A DNA stretch of 64,000 nt from Alteribacter keqinensis. Lineage in GTDB: Bacteria > Bacillota > Bacilli > Bacillales > Salisediminibacteriaceae. Positions 53,977 to 61,020 of the stretch are shown here, in pieces. Under the pieces are notes generated by a model. That model worked only from the letters and a program-made list of their open reading frames with translations. It was not told the DNA's origin and did no database searches. Both the position numbers and the translations under genes were made by a program. Every line of letters starts with the position of its first letter. Position 1 is the first letter of the stretch. The stretch covers positions 124,001 to 188,000 of the forward strand of contig NZ_RHIB01000002.1 in NCBI RefSeq assembly GCF_003710255.1, in the 5' to 3' direction.

Positions 53977-54546
53977 TTACTCTGCTTCAATGAGGCCGTA
54001 CTTGCCGTCTTTACGTTTGTAGACAACGTTTGTACCGCCGTTTACAGAGTTGGAGAACACAAAGAAATTGTGACCAAGCATGTCCATTTGAAGAACGGCC
54101 TCTTCTGCATCCATCGGTTTCAGATCAAAGCGCTTCGTACGCACGATATCGATATCATCGTCCTCGTACTGAGGCTCATCCGGAACCGGAGTCTCTCCCA
54201 TTGTCGGTTCGAGTTCGTTTTTAAACATATACTTCAAGCTCTCGTCCTGACGGAACTTGCGGTTAACTTTCGTTTTATGCTTACGGATCTGACGCTCGAG
54301 CTTTTCAATCACGAGGTCAATGGCCGCGTACATGTCAGTATGGGTTTCCTCTGCGCGAAGCAGGAGCTTTGGCATTGGAATCGTTACTTCGACACGCTGG
54401 TCGTTATTAAGCACTTGCAGTTTTACGTGTACATCTGATGATGGAGTCTGATCAAAATATCGTTCAAGTTTGCCTACCTTTTTTTCTACGTATTCCCTTA
54501 ATGCGGGAGTCACCTCTACGTTTTCACCACGAATGTTGTAAATCAT
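53977..54546 (-). CDS. hpf: Ribosome hibernation-promoting factor, long form
   Basis: A 189-residue long HPF. The N-terminal S30AE domain (1-100: MIYNIRGENVEVTPALREYVEKKVGKLERYF ... EETHTDMYAAIDLVIEKLERQIRKHKTKVNRK) binds the 30S decoding region. The C-terminal dimerisation domain (about 128-188: DIVRTKRFDLKPMDAEEAVLQMDMLGHNFFVFSN) links two ribosomes into 100S particles. ATG 54546 has AAAGGAGGAG upstream; a longer frame to 54588 is unsupported. Expression in stationary phase is suggested by the promoter just upstream. Confidence 0.96.
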   Translation of the reverse strand: MIYNIRGENVEVTPALREYVEKKVGKLERYFDQTPSSDVHVKLQVLNNDQRVEVTIPMPKLLLRAEETHTDMYAAIDLVIEKLERQIRKHKTKVNRKFRQDESLKYMFKNELEPTMGETPVPDEPQYEDDDIDIVRTKRFDLKPMDAEEAVLQMDMLGHNFFVFSNSVNGGTNVVYKRKDGKYGLIEAE

Positions 54547-54577
54547 AAGCAAACTCCTCCTTTCAGTTATGTGTGTA

Positions 54578-54607
54578 ATATTCTTCATACCCGCTTTATA
54601 ATCCTGC
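54578..54607 (-). promoter_or_regulatory. Sigma-H-type promoter of hpf
   Basis: On the minus strand GCAGGATTA (54607-54599) fits RNAGGAWWW. After a 12-nt spacer GAAGAATAT (54586-54578) fits RNNGAATWW. Both match every defined position. B. subtilis yvyD/hpf is transcribed by sigma-H as well as sigma-B. I see no convincing sigma-B promoter (GTTT-N13-15-GGGWAW) at the right spacing. Confidence 0.75.
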
Positions 54608-54945
54608 TAAATTGAAACAAAAATCTTAAAACTTTTTGTCATATTAAGTCGGAAAGTTTTGCCTACAGGCCGGGGTATGAATTTGATAATGCTGTAACTG
54701 CGACCATCATGAAACAAAAATCACCTCTTTAAGAAGTCAGAATCACCTTTCTGCGAGCCGCCGCCAGAAACAAGACATCAATCATGGCGGGCTGTTTTAG
54801 AAAGATTACAAGCCTTTACCTCCTGAGCCGTAAAAATAAACACGGAACTGAGGTGTCTGCTTCAGGGAAGAGGCTGCGAGCAGCTGCAGGCAGTTCCTGC
54901 AAAACCCTTACTATCCCCTTCCCTTATTATCTATTATCTTCTAAA

Positions 54946-54988
54946 TTAACAAAATTGTGCGGGGACAGACCCCGCACAATTTTGTTAA
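54946..54988. repeat. Perfect short palindromic repeat, locus 11
   Basis: TTAACAAAATTGTGCGGGG-ACAGA-CCCCGCACAATTTTGTTAA: a 19-bp perfect stem and 5-nt loop, the best-preserved copy. The rest of the 54610-55037 gap shows no gene. Confidence 0.9.
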
Positions 54989-55037
54989 CATATGTTTTTT
55001 TGTCAAAGACACTCCGCCCCGCCACTGAACAGCCACA

Positions 55038-55081
55038 GAAAAATCCCGGCACAAAGCGGGATGCGCTTCGTACCGGGATTG
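55038..55081 (-). terminator. Cold-shock gene terminator
   Basis: AATCCCGGTACGAAGC pairs with GCTTTGTGCCGGGATT on the minus strand and is followed by TTTCTG. Confidence 0.85.
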
Positions 55082-55161
55082 TCTTCGCTTACATATTACC
55101 CCTTACTGACGTAAACAAAATCATACGATTTGAACGTTCTATTTCAGGGAAGTGCGAATCA

Positions 55162-55359
55162 TTACAGTTTTGTTACGTTCGCCGCTTGAGGACCGCGAGC
55201 ACCTTCTACGATTTCGAATTCAACATCTTGACCTTCTTCAAGAGATTTGAACCCTTCTTGTTCGATCGCAGAGAAGTGAACGAATACATCGTCTCCACCT
55301 TCGCGCTCGATAAAACCAAAACCTTTTTCAGCATTGAACCATTTCACTTTTCCTTGCAT
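55162..55359 (-). CDS. Cold-shock protein, CspA family
   Basis: A 65-residue OB-fold RNA chaperone. RNP1 is GFGFIE (in [13 protein letters not shown], about 10-22) and RNP2 is VFVHFSAI (26-33). The C-terminus is [17 protein letters not shown]. The start is ATG 55359 (MQGKVKWFN); the only ribosome-like AAGGGAA is farther than usual, as in csp genes with structured leaders. CspB, CspC and CspD paralogues cannot be told apart here. Confidence 0.95.
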   Translation of the reverse strand: MQGKVKWFNAEKGFGFIEREGGDDVFVHFSAIEQEGFKSLEEGQDVEFEIVEGARGPQAANVTKL

Positions 55360-55757
55360 GTTTCTAACACATTCCCTTCGTATTAAAAATCTGGTGGCTT
55401 GACCACACTTATAATATAGCAACGCCTAAAAACACAGTCAATTTCTTTCGACCGCCTTATTTCGACACAGAGGTCTGTCCACTAAAGCTGGTATGACAAT
55501 ACGCCCAAGGAAATTAGACCTGTATTTTTCAGACGTTTTGAAAAGGGTTTTTCTCCTTTTCATTTGCGCTATGTTGGGTGGTCATAAACATCTTATGATT
55601 CTCTCCAACTTTTATTCGTTTTCCATGAACCTTTTTCGTTATTTTCAGCGTCATATATTCAGTTACCAAAATTAAACATGCACGGCACCGTCTACAAGCC
55701 CTTTTTTACAGGCCAGGTAACAGTTCCGCGCCATTACTAAGGAGTGTATCTTCTATT
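55360..55757. other. Divergent gap between the csp gene and asnB
   Basis: About 400 bp, AT-rich near the middle, containing both promoters and the csp leader. There is no T-box core (GGTGGNACC) in front of asnB and no gene. Confidence 0.4.
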
Positions 55758-57647
55758 ATGTGTGGATTTACTGCTGTTTTTTCAACCAACCAGGAGGCTT
55801 TGAACAAGTACCCTCTTGAAACCATCACTGCCGTCATCACCCACCGGGGCCCTGATGACTACGGCTATTATAAAAGTCCGGGGGTCCAGTTTGGCTTCCG
55901 CCGCCTGAGCATCATCGATCTCCCTCACGGCCATCAGCCCATGACTTATGACAATGGCCGTTACACAATTGTTTTTAACGGCGAGATTTATAACGCTCCT
56001 GAACTCAGGGACCGCATGAAAAAGCGTGGCGCGACCTTTCAGACCTCATCCGATACGGAAGTGATTCTCGCATCCTTCAAACACGAAGGAAAAAAGAGCT
56101 TCACCAATTTCAGAGGCATGTTTGCCTTTCTCATCTGGGACAGCCGGACAGAAACCCTAACCGGTGCCCGTGACCCGTTCGGCATCAAACCTCTCTATAT
56201 AAAGAAAGACGGCGACGCAGTACTGTTTGCCTCCGAGAAAAAAAGCCTGACCCTTTTCGATAAAAAGCCCGGCATTAACAAGGACGTTCTGCCTGCATAC
56301 TTAACGTTTCAATATGCACCAGAGCCGCTTACGAGCACATCAAACATTACGAAAGTGCCGCCGGGACATATCATAGAGCTGAAAAGAGAAACGGGAAAAC
56401 TCACCCTGAAACCCTATTCCCAGCCTGAGTTTAACCCGACCATTCAGGAAAAGGCTTCTGCAGTCGGTAAAATCCGCCGGGCCGTTGAAGAATCTGTCGA
56501 GTTCCACCTGCGAAGCGACGTTCCCGTATCCACGTTCCTGTCAGGAGGGATCGATTCGACTGCGATCACCGCACTCGTCAAGCAAATGAAGCCTGATGTG
56601 AAAGCCTTCACCGCTGAGTTTGCCGACGCCCGTTACAGTGAAGCTGATACCGCCCGAAAGACTGCCGAAGTCCTTGGTCTCGATCACCACGTTGTAACAA
56701 TTACACCTGAACAGGTGGTAAAAGAACTGCCGAAAATCATCTGGCACATGGACGAGCCCGTCGCCGACCCGGCAGCGATTCCTCTTTATTTTGTGGCAAA
56801 AGAAGCGGCCGAGCACTCCAAGGTCGTTCTTTCAGGGGAAGGAGCGGATGAGCTTTTTGCAGGATACAACATATACAAGGAGCCCGGGTCCTTGCGTTTG
56901 TTTGACTTTCTGCCTACCGGTATGAAAAAACAGATCCACTCCCTTGCATTGAAAATTCCCCACGGGGTGAAAGGGAGAGGATTTCTGCAGCGGGGAACAA
57001 CACCGCTGCGGGAACGGTTTACAGGAAACGCCCGGATTTTTGATCCGGCAGAAGTGGAGGAATATCTATTCGAAACTAAAGGGGCTTCTGCGTTTGATTT
57101 CACCGCTCCCCTGTATGACTATGCAAAACGAAAAGGCTGGGATCCGGTTACTACAATGCAGTATGTGGACATGCACACGTGGCTTCGGGGAGACATTCTT
57201 GCCAAAGCCGATAAAATGACGATGGCCCACTCCCTCGAGCTCAGGGTACCGTTTTTGGACAAGGAAGTGTTTCAAGTGGCCTCCTCCCTGCCGGTGTCAG
57301 GAAAAGTAAGCCGGAAACAAACGAAAATCTGGCTGCGGGAGGCGCTGGCGGATGTGGTGCCCGCCCATGTGGTTGAACGGAAGAAGCTCGGCTTCCCTGT
57401 GCCGGTCCGCCTCTGGCTGAAAGATGAACTGTATGACTGGGCAAGACTGATCCTTACCCAGAGTCCTGCCTCCGACACAATTTTTGATAAAGGCGCATGC
57501 GTCCGCCTGCTCGAGGAACATGTCCAGGGAAAGCACGATCACTCAAGAAAAATCTGGACTATCCTCACCTACATGCTGTGGCACAAGCAAGCAACCCAGT
57601 CCCGCCGAACCATCACCGACGCCAGCGACCTGAAAGACATCATCTAA
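55758..57647 (+). CDS. asnB: Asparagine synthetase, glutamine-hydrolysing
   Basis: A 629-residue two-domain enzyme that makes asparagine from aspartate, ATP and glutamine. The class II glutaminase has the N-terminal nucleophile Cys2 (MCGFTAVFS), HRGPDDYGY, VFNGEIYNAPEL and SSDTEVILASF (about 1-200). The synthetase domain has the PP-loop VSTFLSGGIDSTAITAL (about 255-270) and LSGEGADELFAGYN. AAGGAGTG precedes ATG. Three B. subtilis paralogues exist (AsnB, AsnH, AsnO); length and sequence are closest to AsnB/AsnO types, so the symbol is approximate. Its transcript ends in a short palindromic repeat. Confidence 0.94.
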   Translation: MCGFTAVFSTNQEALNKYPLETITAVITHRGPDDYGYYKSPGVQFGFRRLSIIDLPHGHQPMTYDNGRYTIVFNGEIYNAPELRDRMKKRGATFQTSSDTEVILASFKHEGKKSFTNFRGMFAFLIWDSRTETLTGARDPFGIKPLYIKKDGDAVLFASEKKSLTLFDKKPGINKDVLPAYLTFQYAPEPLTSTSNITKVPPGHIIELKRETGKLTLKPYSQPEFNPTIQEKASAVGKIRRAVEESVEFHLRSDVPVSTFLSGGIDSTAITALVKQMKPDVKAFTAEFADARYSEADTARKTAEVLGLDHHVVTITPEQVVKELPKIIWHMDEPVADPAAIPLYFVAKEAAEHSKVVLSGEGADELFAGYNIYKEPGSLRLFDFLPTGMKKQIHSLALKIPHGVKGRGFLQRGTTPLRERFTGNARIFDPAEVEEYLFETKGASAFDFTAPLYDYAKRKGWDPVTTMQYVDMHTWLRGDILAKADKMTMAHSLELRVPFLDKEVFQVASSLPVSGKVSRKQTKIWLREALADVVPAHVVERKKLGFPVPVRLWLKDELYDWARLILTQSPASDTIFDKGACVRLLEEHVQGKHDHSRKIWTILTYMLWHKQATQSRRTITDASDLKDII

Positions 57648-57666
57648 CCCAAAAGTCAATCCCTCA

Positions 57667-57707
57667 GAAACAATTGTGCGGGGTCTGTCCCCGCACAATT
57701 GTTTTTG
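57667..57707 (+). terminator. asnB terminator made of a short palindromic repeat, locus 12
   Basis: AAACAATTGTGCGGGG-TCTG-TCCCCGCACAATTGTTTTT is nearly perfect and begins 20 nt after the asnB stop, with a T-run on the plus strand. This copy is also the nearest one upstream of the RAYT gene, about 580 bp away. Confidence 0.85.
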
Positions 57708-58043
57708 TATAATTTGTAAAATAATGCTTGAATTTGTCTGAATTATCAAATAGAATTAATTTCAAGAAGGGAACAATTTCTCCCTTCTGATTGGAATGAC
57801 CGGTTGTTCACATTGAAGAACAATCCGGACCAATCACTTCCAACCACCTCTTTTACCGGTTTCAGAGTCAGGGACCTCCCTCGTTCCAGATTGAGACTGA
57901 GTCACTTATTGCAACCTCGATCTCCCCCCTGTCAGTCGAGGCTTAACACTTACATAGTAAACGCATCCCAGTGCAGTAAGGACAATTCGTTTCCAGTGTG
58001 AAAACAGACGAAAGCATCAATAACTGAAAAAAAGCAGTTCCAG
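57708..58043. other. Intergenic stretch before the RAYT
   Basis: No gene is evident. A hairpin AGAAGGGA / TCCCTTCT at about 57764-57787 and a weaker pair CCTCGA / TCGAGG near 57916 are visible; neither has a T-tract. Confidence 0.4.
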
Positions 58044-58135
58044 GCGCCTTTTCCATTCGCGCACCTTTTTTTGGCCGTTTTCTCTGTTTTTACACCTTTT
58101 TTTTTCTTCACCACACGTTTTTGCCGTTTCACCAC
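58044..58135. repeat. 21-nt periodic tract, locus 3
   Basis: On the minus strand GTGGTGAAACGGCAAAAACG (58135-58115), then GTGGTGAAG-A9-GGT (58114-58094), GTAAAAACAGAGAAAACGG and AAAAAAAGGTGCGCGAATG follow in exact 21-nt steps. The implied peptide repeats seven residues (VVKRQKR, VVKKKKG, VKTEKTA). There is no ribosome site and no likely gene. Confidence 0.65.
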
Positions 58136-58157
58136 AAACATCACGTAACGCTGAAAG

Positions 58158-58193
58158 GTACTTGAAGTTTCCCCTAGGGCAAACTTCAAGTAC
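58158..58193. repeat. Perfect inverted repeat upstream of the RAYT gene
   Basis: GTACTTGAAGTTT / AAACTTCAAGTAC, 13 bp each with no mismatch, around the loop CCCCTAGGGC. It ends 90 bp before the RAYT start. It may be an element end recognised by the transposase or an autoregulatory hairpin; no T-tract follows. Confidence 0.7.
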
Positions 58194-58283
58194 GCCGAAA
58201 AATCTGAATGAAAGGAGCGAATGAAGGGACAGATCCTCCATGCTTCCCCGATTGAACATTCCACTTTAAAAGGAGCTCATTCA

Positions 58284-58970
58284 ATGGCTCGAAAACCCCG
58301 CCAGTGGTTTCCTGGTGCCATCTACCACATTGTCTGCCGCGGAAACCACCGAAAGAATCTGTTTTTTGACCGGAAGGATTACTTTAAGTACTTTTCACTG
58401 CTCAATCACGCCTATCATTATTCACCTTATCACCTGCATGCTTACTGCCTGATGACGAACCATCTTCACCTTTTGCTCGGAACACAGGCCGATCCGCCCT
58501 GTAAAGTGATGCAGCCGCTCAATTCGATGTACGCCATGTATATCAACAAAAAATATAACCTGAGCGGCCACCTGTTTCAGGACCGGTACTATTCAACGCC
58601 TGTCGCTTCATCTCATTCTCTGATGAAGACAAGCGCATACATTCACAATAATCCCCGGGCTGCCGGCATGGTCGACAACCCGGAAGATTACCCTTGGAGC
58701 AGCTATTATCACTATACGCAGCCTGTCCGAAACACAAATAACTCCAATCTGATCGTGACAGGACCTTACAATGAGAGAATAAGAGAAAAAAGAGCGTCCT
58801 TGACAATGATTCACGAAAAGGCCCCTTCGCTTCTTCCTCCTTCCCCTCTCCCTCTTGCAACTGAAAAGCTCACGGCCCTGTTCCCGGTGCCAAGCCACAT
58901 TCATTACCGCACCTACGTTGAACGCGAATGGAAGTTGTCCTCAATGTTAAAAGAAGCATTCCAAAAATAA
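58284..58970 (+). CDS. REP-associated tyrosine transposase (RAYT, Y1/HUH family)
   Basis: A 228-residue single-domain Y1 transposase: ARKPRQWFPGAIYHIVCRGNHRKNLFFD at the N-terminus, the metal-binding HLH at 60-62 (LMTNHLHLLL) and the catalytic Tyr119 in SAYIHNNPRAAGMV. SGHLFQDRYYSTPV lies between them. All catalytic residues are present, so it may be active. RAYTs nick single-stranded DNA at hairpins of REP elements. ATG 58284 has AAAAGGAG 8 nt upstream; a longer frame to 58221 is unsupported. It lies 14 nt before ssbB in the same direction, so the two may share a transcript. Confidence 0.93.
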   Translation: MARKPRQWFPGAIYHIVCRGNHRKNLFFDRKDYFKYFSLLNHAYHYSPYHLHAYCLMTNHLHLLLGTQADPPCKVMQPLNSMYAMYINKKYNLSGHLFQDRYYSTPVASSHSLMKTSAYIHNNPRAAGMVDNPEDYPWSSYYHYTQPVRNTNNSNLIVTGPYNERIREKRASLTMIHEKAPSLLPPSPLPLATEKLTALFPVPSHIHYRTYVEREWKLSSMLKEAFQK

Positions 58971-58984
58971 GGAGCGTGACCTTT

Positions 58985-59347
58985 ATGCTAAACCAGGTGA
59001 ACTTAATCGGACGAATCGTAAAAGACCCTGATCTCTCATATACAAAGGACGGTGTACCACTATCAAGATTCTCAGTAGCTGTAAAGAGGAATTACAAAAA
59101 CCAGAGCGGCAAGTACGACGCCGACTTCATTCCGTGTACCCTCTGGCAGGAAAGTGCAGAGAGGGTAGCGGAACATTGCGGGAAAGGTTCCATGGTATCT
59201 GTGAGCGGCCGGCTTCAGACCAAACTGTACGAGGACGGCAACAACAAACGGATTTTCAGAATGGACATGATTGCAGAAAACGTCCAGTTTCTTCAACTAA
59301 AAAAACCGGGGAGCTCTACTCTCCAGGAAGCAGGTAACAGCCAATGA
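58985..59347 (+). CDS. ssbB: Single-stranded DNA-binding protein, short form (SsbB-like)
   Basis: A 120-residue OB fold (LNQVNLIGRIVKDPDLSYTKDGVPLSRFSVAVKRN ... FIPCTLWQESAERVAEHCGKGSMVSVSGRLQT). It lacks the long Gly/Gln linker and acidic tip (DDDIPF) of housekeeping SsbA. That short form matches B. subtilis SsbB (YwpH), which protects incoming DNA during competence. ATG 58985 has AAGGAG upstream; a longer frame to 58928 overlaps the RAYT and is rejected. I see no ComK box, but the RAYT may have replaced the native promoter. Confidence 0.9.
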   Translation: MLNQVNLIGRIVKDPDLSYTKDGVPLSRFSVAVKRNYKNQSGKYDADFIPCTLWQESAERVAEHCGKGSMVSVSGRLQTKLYEDGNNKRIFRMDMIAENVQFLQLKKPGSSTLQEAGNSQ

Positions 59348-59634
59348 CTACACTATTTAAAACACAGGATACTTCCACCCTGACTGAAATGGACCTTTTA
59401 AAGTCAGTTCTTCATAAACTCGCCCAGCTGGAACGGACGATGGTGAAAAAGGAAGACGTCTCTTATTTGAACAACGCCATGAGCGAAGCGATCGAGCAAA
59501 TGTCGTTTTTGCACGAAGACCTTGAGGCGCTGAAAACAAGCGTGGAAGTGAAACACATCGAAAACATCAACTCTGATGAAGTGATCCTCCATTCCTTCAT
59601 GGAAATGGCCCACCATCATCCTTCAAAGTTTTAG
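59344..59634 (+). CDS. Small protein translationally coupled to ssbB
   Basis: A 96-residue, mostly helical, acidic protein (TLTEMDLLKSVLHKLAQLERTMVKKEDVSYLNNAMSEAIEQM). Its ATG overlaps the ssbB stop (ATGA). I do not recognise the family; no TM segment or catalytic motif is visible. B. subtilis has ywpG next to ssbB, but I cannot show homology. Confidence 0.7.
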   Translation: MTTLFKTQDTSTLTEMDLLKSVLHKLAQLERTMVKKEDVSYLNNAMSEAIEQMSFLHEDLEALKTSVEVKHIENINSDEVILHSFMEMAHHHPSKF

Positions 59635-59697
59635 CAGGTGATGAGGTTTTAAAGGATTAGCCCCCCCCTTCATTGAAGTAAAACCTCCCCAATGAAT

Positions 59698-59753
59698 AAA
59701 AAGACCCCTCCTTCGTCAGGTACAGAATCCTGAAAAAAGGAGGGGTTCTTTTG
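59698..59753. terminator. Convergent terminator between ssbB operon and manA
   Basis: AAGACCCCTCCTT pairs with AAGGAGGGGTTCTTTT, with a second inner stem CAGG / CCTG. T-runs are present on both strands, so it serves both transcripts. Confidence 0.85.
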
Positions 59754-59803
59754 GTCGCAGCTTCCGGTTTACCGGTGACGAGAGTCTCTCGTCTTTCTTT
59801 ACC

Positions 59804-60757
59804 CTAAGGGTTGGTTGTGTGGGATGCCATCAGGGTCATGCTGCCCCGCAGTTCATAGCGCTCAGCCGTGGCCGGGATGATGAAGTGGGCACCTTTTCTG
59901 AGCTGGTGTGTGTTTGTGCCGATTGTTATTTCTCCTTCGCCGTCCACGACACTCGCGAGGGTGTACTCGTTCACGTCACGGCTCACCGTGCCATTGAGGG
60001 TCCAGTGATAGACAGTGAAGTAGTTTTCCTCGATGAGGCGGGTGATGGAAAGACCTGCTTCCGTCCAGGTATGCTGTGCCGGTTTTGCGTCTTCATGTGG
60101 AACCATGGAGCAGGCGATTGAATCTTCAATATGAAGGTCCCGGGTGTTTCCGGCGTCATCGGTGCGGTCGTAGTCATAAAAGCGGTAGGTAATGTCGGAG
60201 CTTTGCTGAATCTCCAGAATCACGATGCCGCTGCCGATGGCATGAACGGTGCCGCTCGGAACATAGTAAAAATCGCCTTTGTTGACGGGAACTTCGCGGA
60301 AAAGGTCGTTCCACTGTCCTTTGTCCACCATGTCAGCCAGCTCCTCCCGGGTTTCGGCGTTATGACCGAGTATGAGCCTTGCATCAGGTTCGTGGTCAAG
60401 AATGTACCAGCATTCGGTTTTTCCGAATGCGTAGCCTTCATGTTTCTTGGCGTAAGTGTCGTCCGGGTGAACCTGAACGCTCAGGTCGTCCTGTGCATCA
60501 ATGATTTTTACAAGAAGGGGGAATTCGTCCCCCGGCTCATTGTTAAAAAGTTCCCGGTGTCCGTTCCAGAGCTCACGTATTGTTTTTCCCTCGTAAGGGC
60601 CGTTTATGACGCGGTTCGTGCCGTTTTCGTGGCCGGAAATGCCCCAGCACTCTCCCGTTCGGCTGGAAGGTGTACTGTATCCGAAATCGTCGGCAAGTTT
60701 GCTGCCGCCCCAGATTTTTTCTTTCAATACGGGTTCGAAAAGCAGAATATCGTTCAT
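59804..60757 (-). CDS. manA: Mannose-6-phosphate isomerase, class I
   Basis: Interconverts mannose 6-phosphate and fructose 6-phosphate, zinc-dependent. The 317 residues have the metal-binding QVHPDDTYAKKHEGYAFGKTECWYIL (Gln, His, Glu) and the second His in VPSGTVHAIGSGIVILEIQQSSDITYRFYDYDR. It resembles B. subtilis ManA (315 residues). ATG 60757 (MNDILLFEPV) has AGGAGG upstream; the longer frame to 60799 is unsupported. No PTS gene is nearby. Confidence 0.96.
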   Translation of the reverse strand: MNDILLFEPVLKEKIWGGSKLADDFGYSTPSSRTGECWGISGHENGTNRVINGPYEGKTIRELWNGHRELFNNEPGDEFPLLVKIIDAQDDLSVQVHPDDTYAKKHEGYAFGKTECWYILDHEPDARLILGHNAETREELADMVDKGQWNDLFREVPVNKGDFYYVPSGTVHAIGSGIVILEIQQSSDITYRFYDYDRTDDAGNTRDLHIEDSIACSMVPHEDAKPAQHTWTEAGLSITRLIEENYFTVYHWTLNGTVSRDVNEYTLASVVDGEGEITIGTNTHQLRKGAHFIIPATAERYELRGSMTLMASHTTNP

Positions 60758-60858
60758 CGTATGTTCCTCCTGATTGTCAGTTGTAAGTGAAATAGACACG
60801 CTTTCACAGGCGTGCTATACTGAAATTGTTAAAAATCAGTGTCTTGCTGAAAAGTTTG

Positions 60859-60872
60859 TGCAAACGATTGCA
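60859..60872. promoter_or_regulatory. cre-like or LacI-type operator between manA and the GH13 gene
   Basis: TGCAAACGATTGCA fits TGNAANCGNWNNCA at all positions and is palindromic. It could bind CcpA or a LacI-family maltose regulator. It lies 100 bp upstream of manA and 150 bp upstream of the GH13 gene. Confidence 0.6.
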
Positions 60873-60949
60873 CTCTCTTTCTCTTTCTTATCCATCTGAG
60901 AATAACTACAGCTATCATTGTATACGGTCACACGCTGCCAATCAACGGG

Positions 60950-60984
60950 TGCGCCCCGCAACGGGGTCTGCCCCCGCACAATTT
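60950..60984. repeat. Short palindromic repeat, locus 13 (degenerate)
   Basis: ACGGGGTCTGCCCCCGCACAATTTTG: one CACAATT arm and a core with a substitution (TGCCCC). It lies 37 nt before the GH13 start. Confidence 0.65.
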
Positions 60985-61020
60985 TGTGTGAAATTATGTA
61001 TTTAGCAGGAGGGACAGTTT

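Noticed and set aside
54784-55386. 200-residue plus-strand frame upstream of the cold-shock gene
   Set aside because: It passes through a perfect palindromic repeat and antisense through the csp gene and its terminator.
55423-55757. T-box leader in front of asnB
   Set aside because: I could not find the conserved antiterminator core (GGTGGNACC) or a matching terminator.
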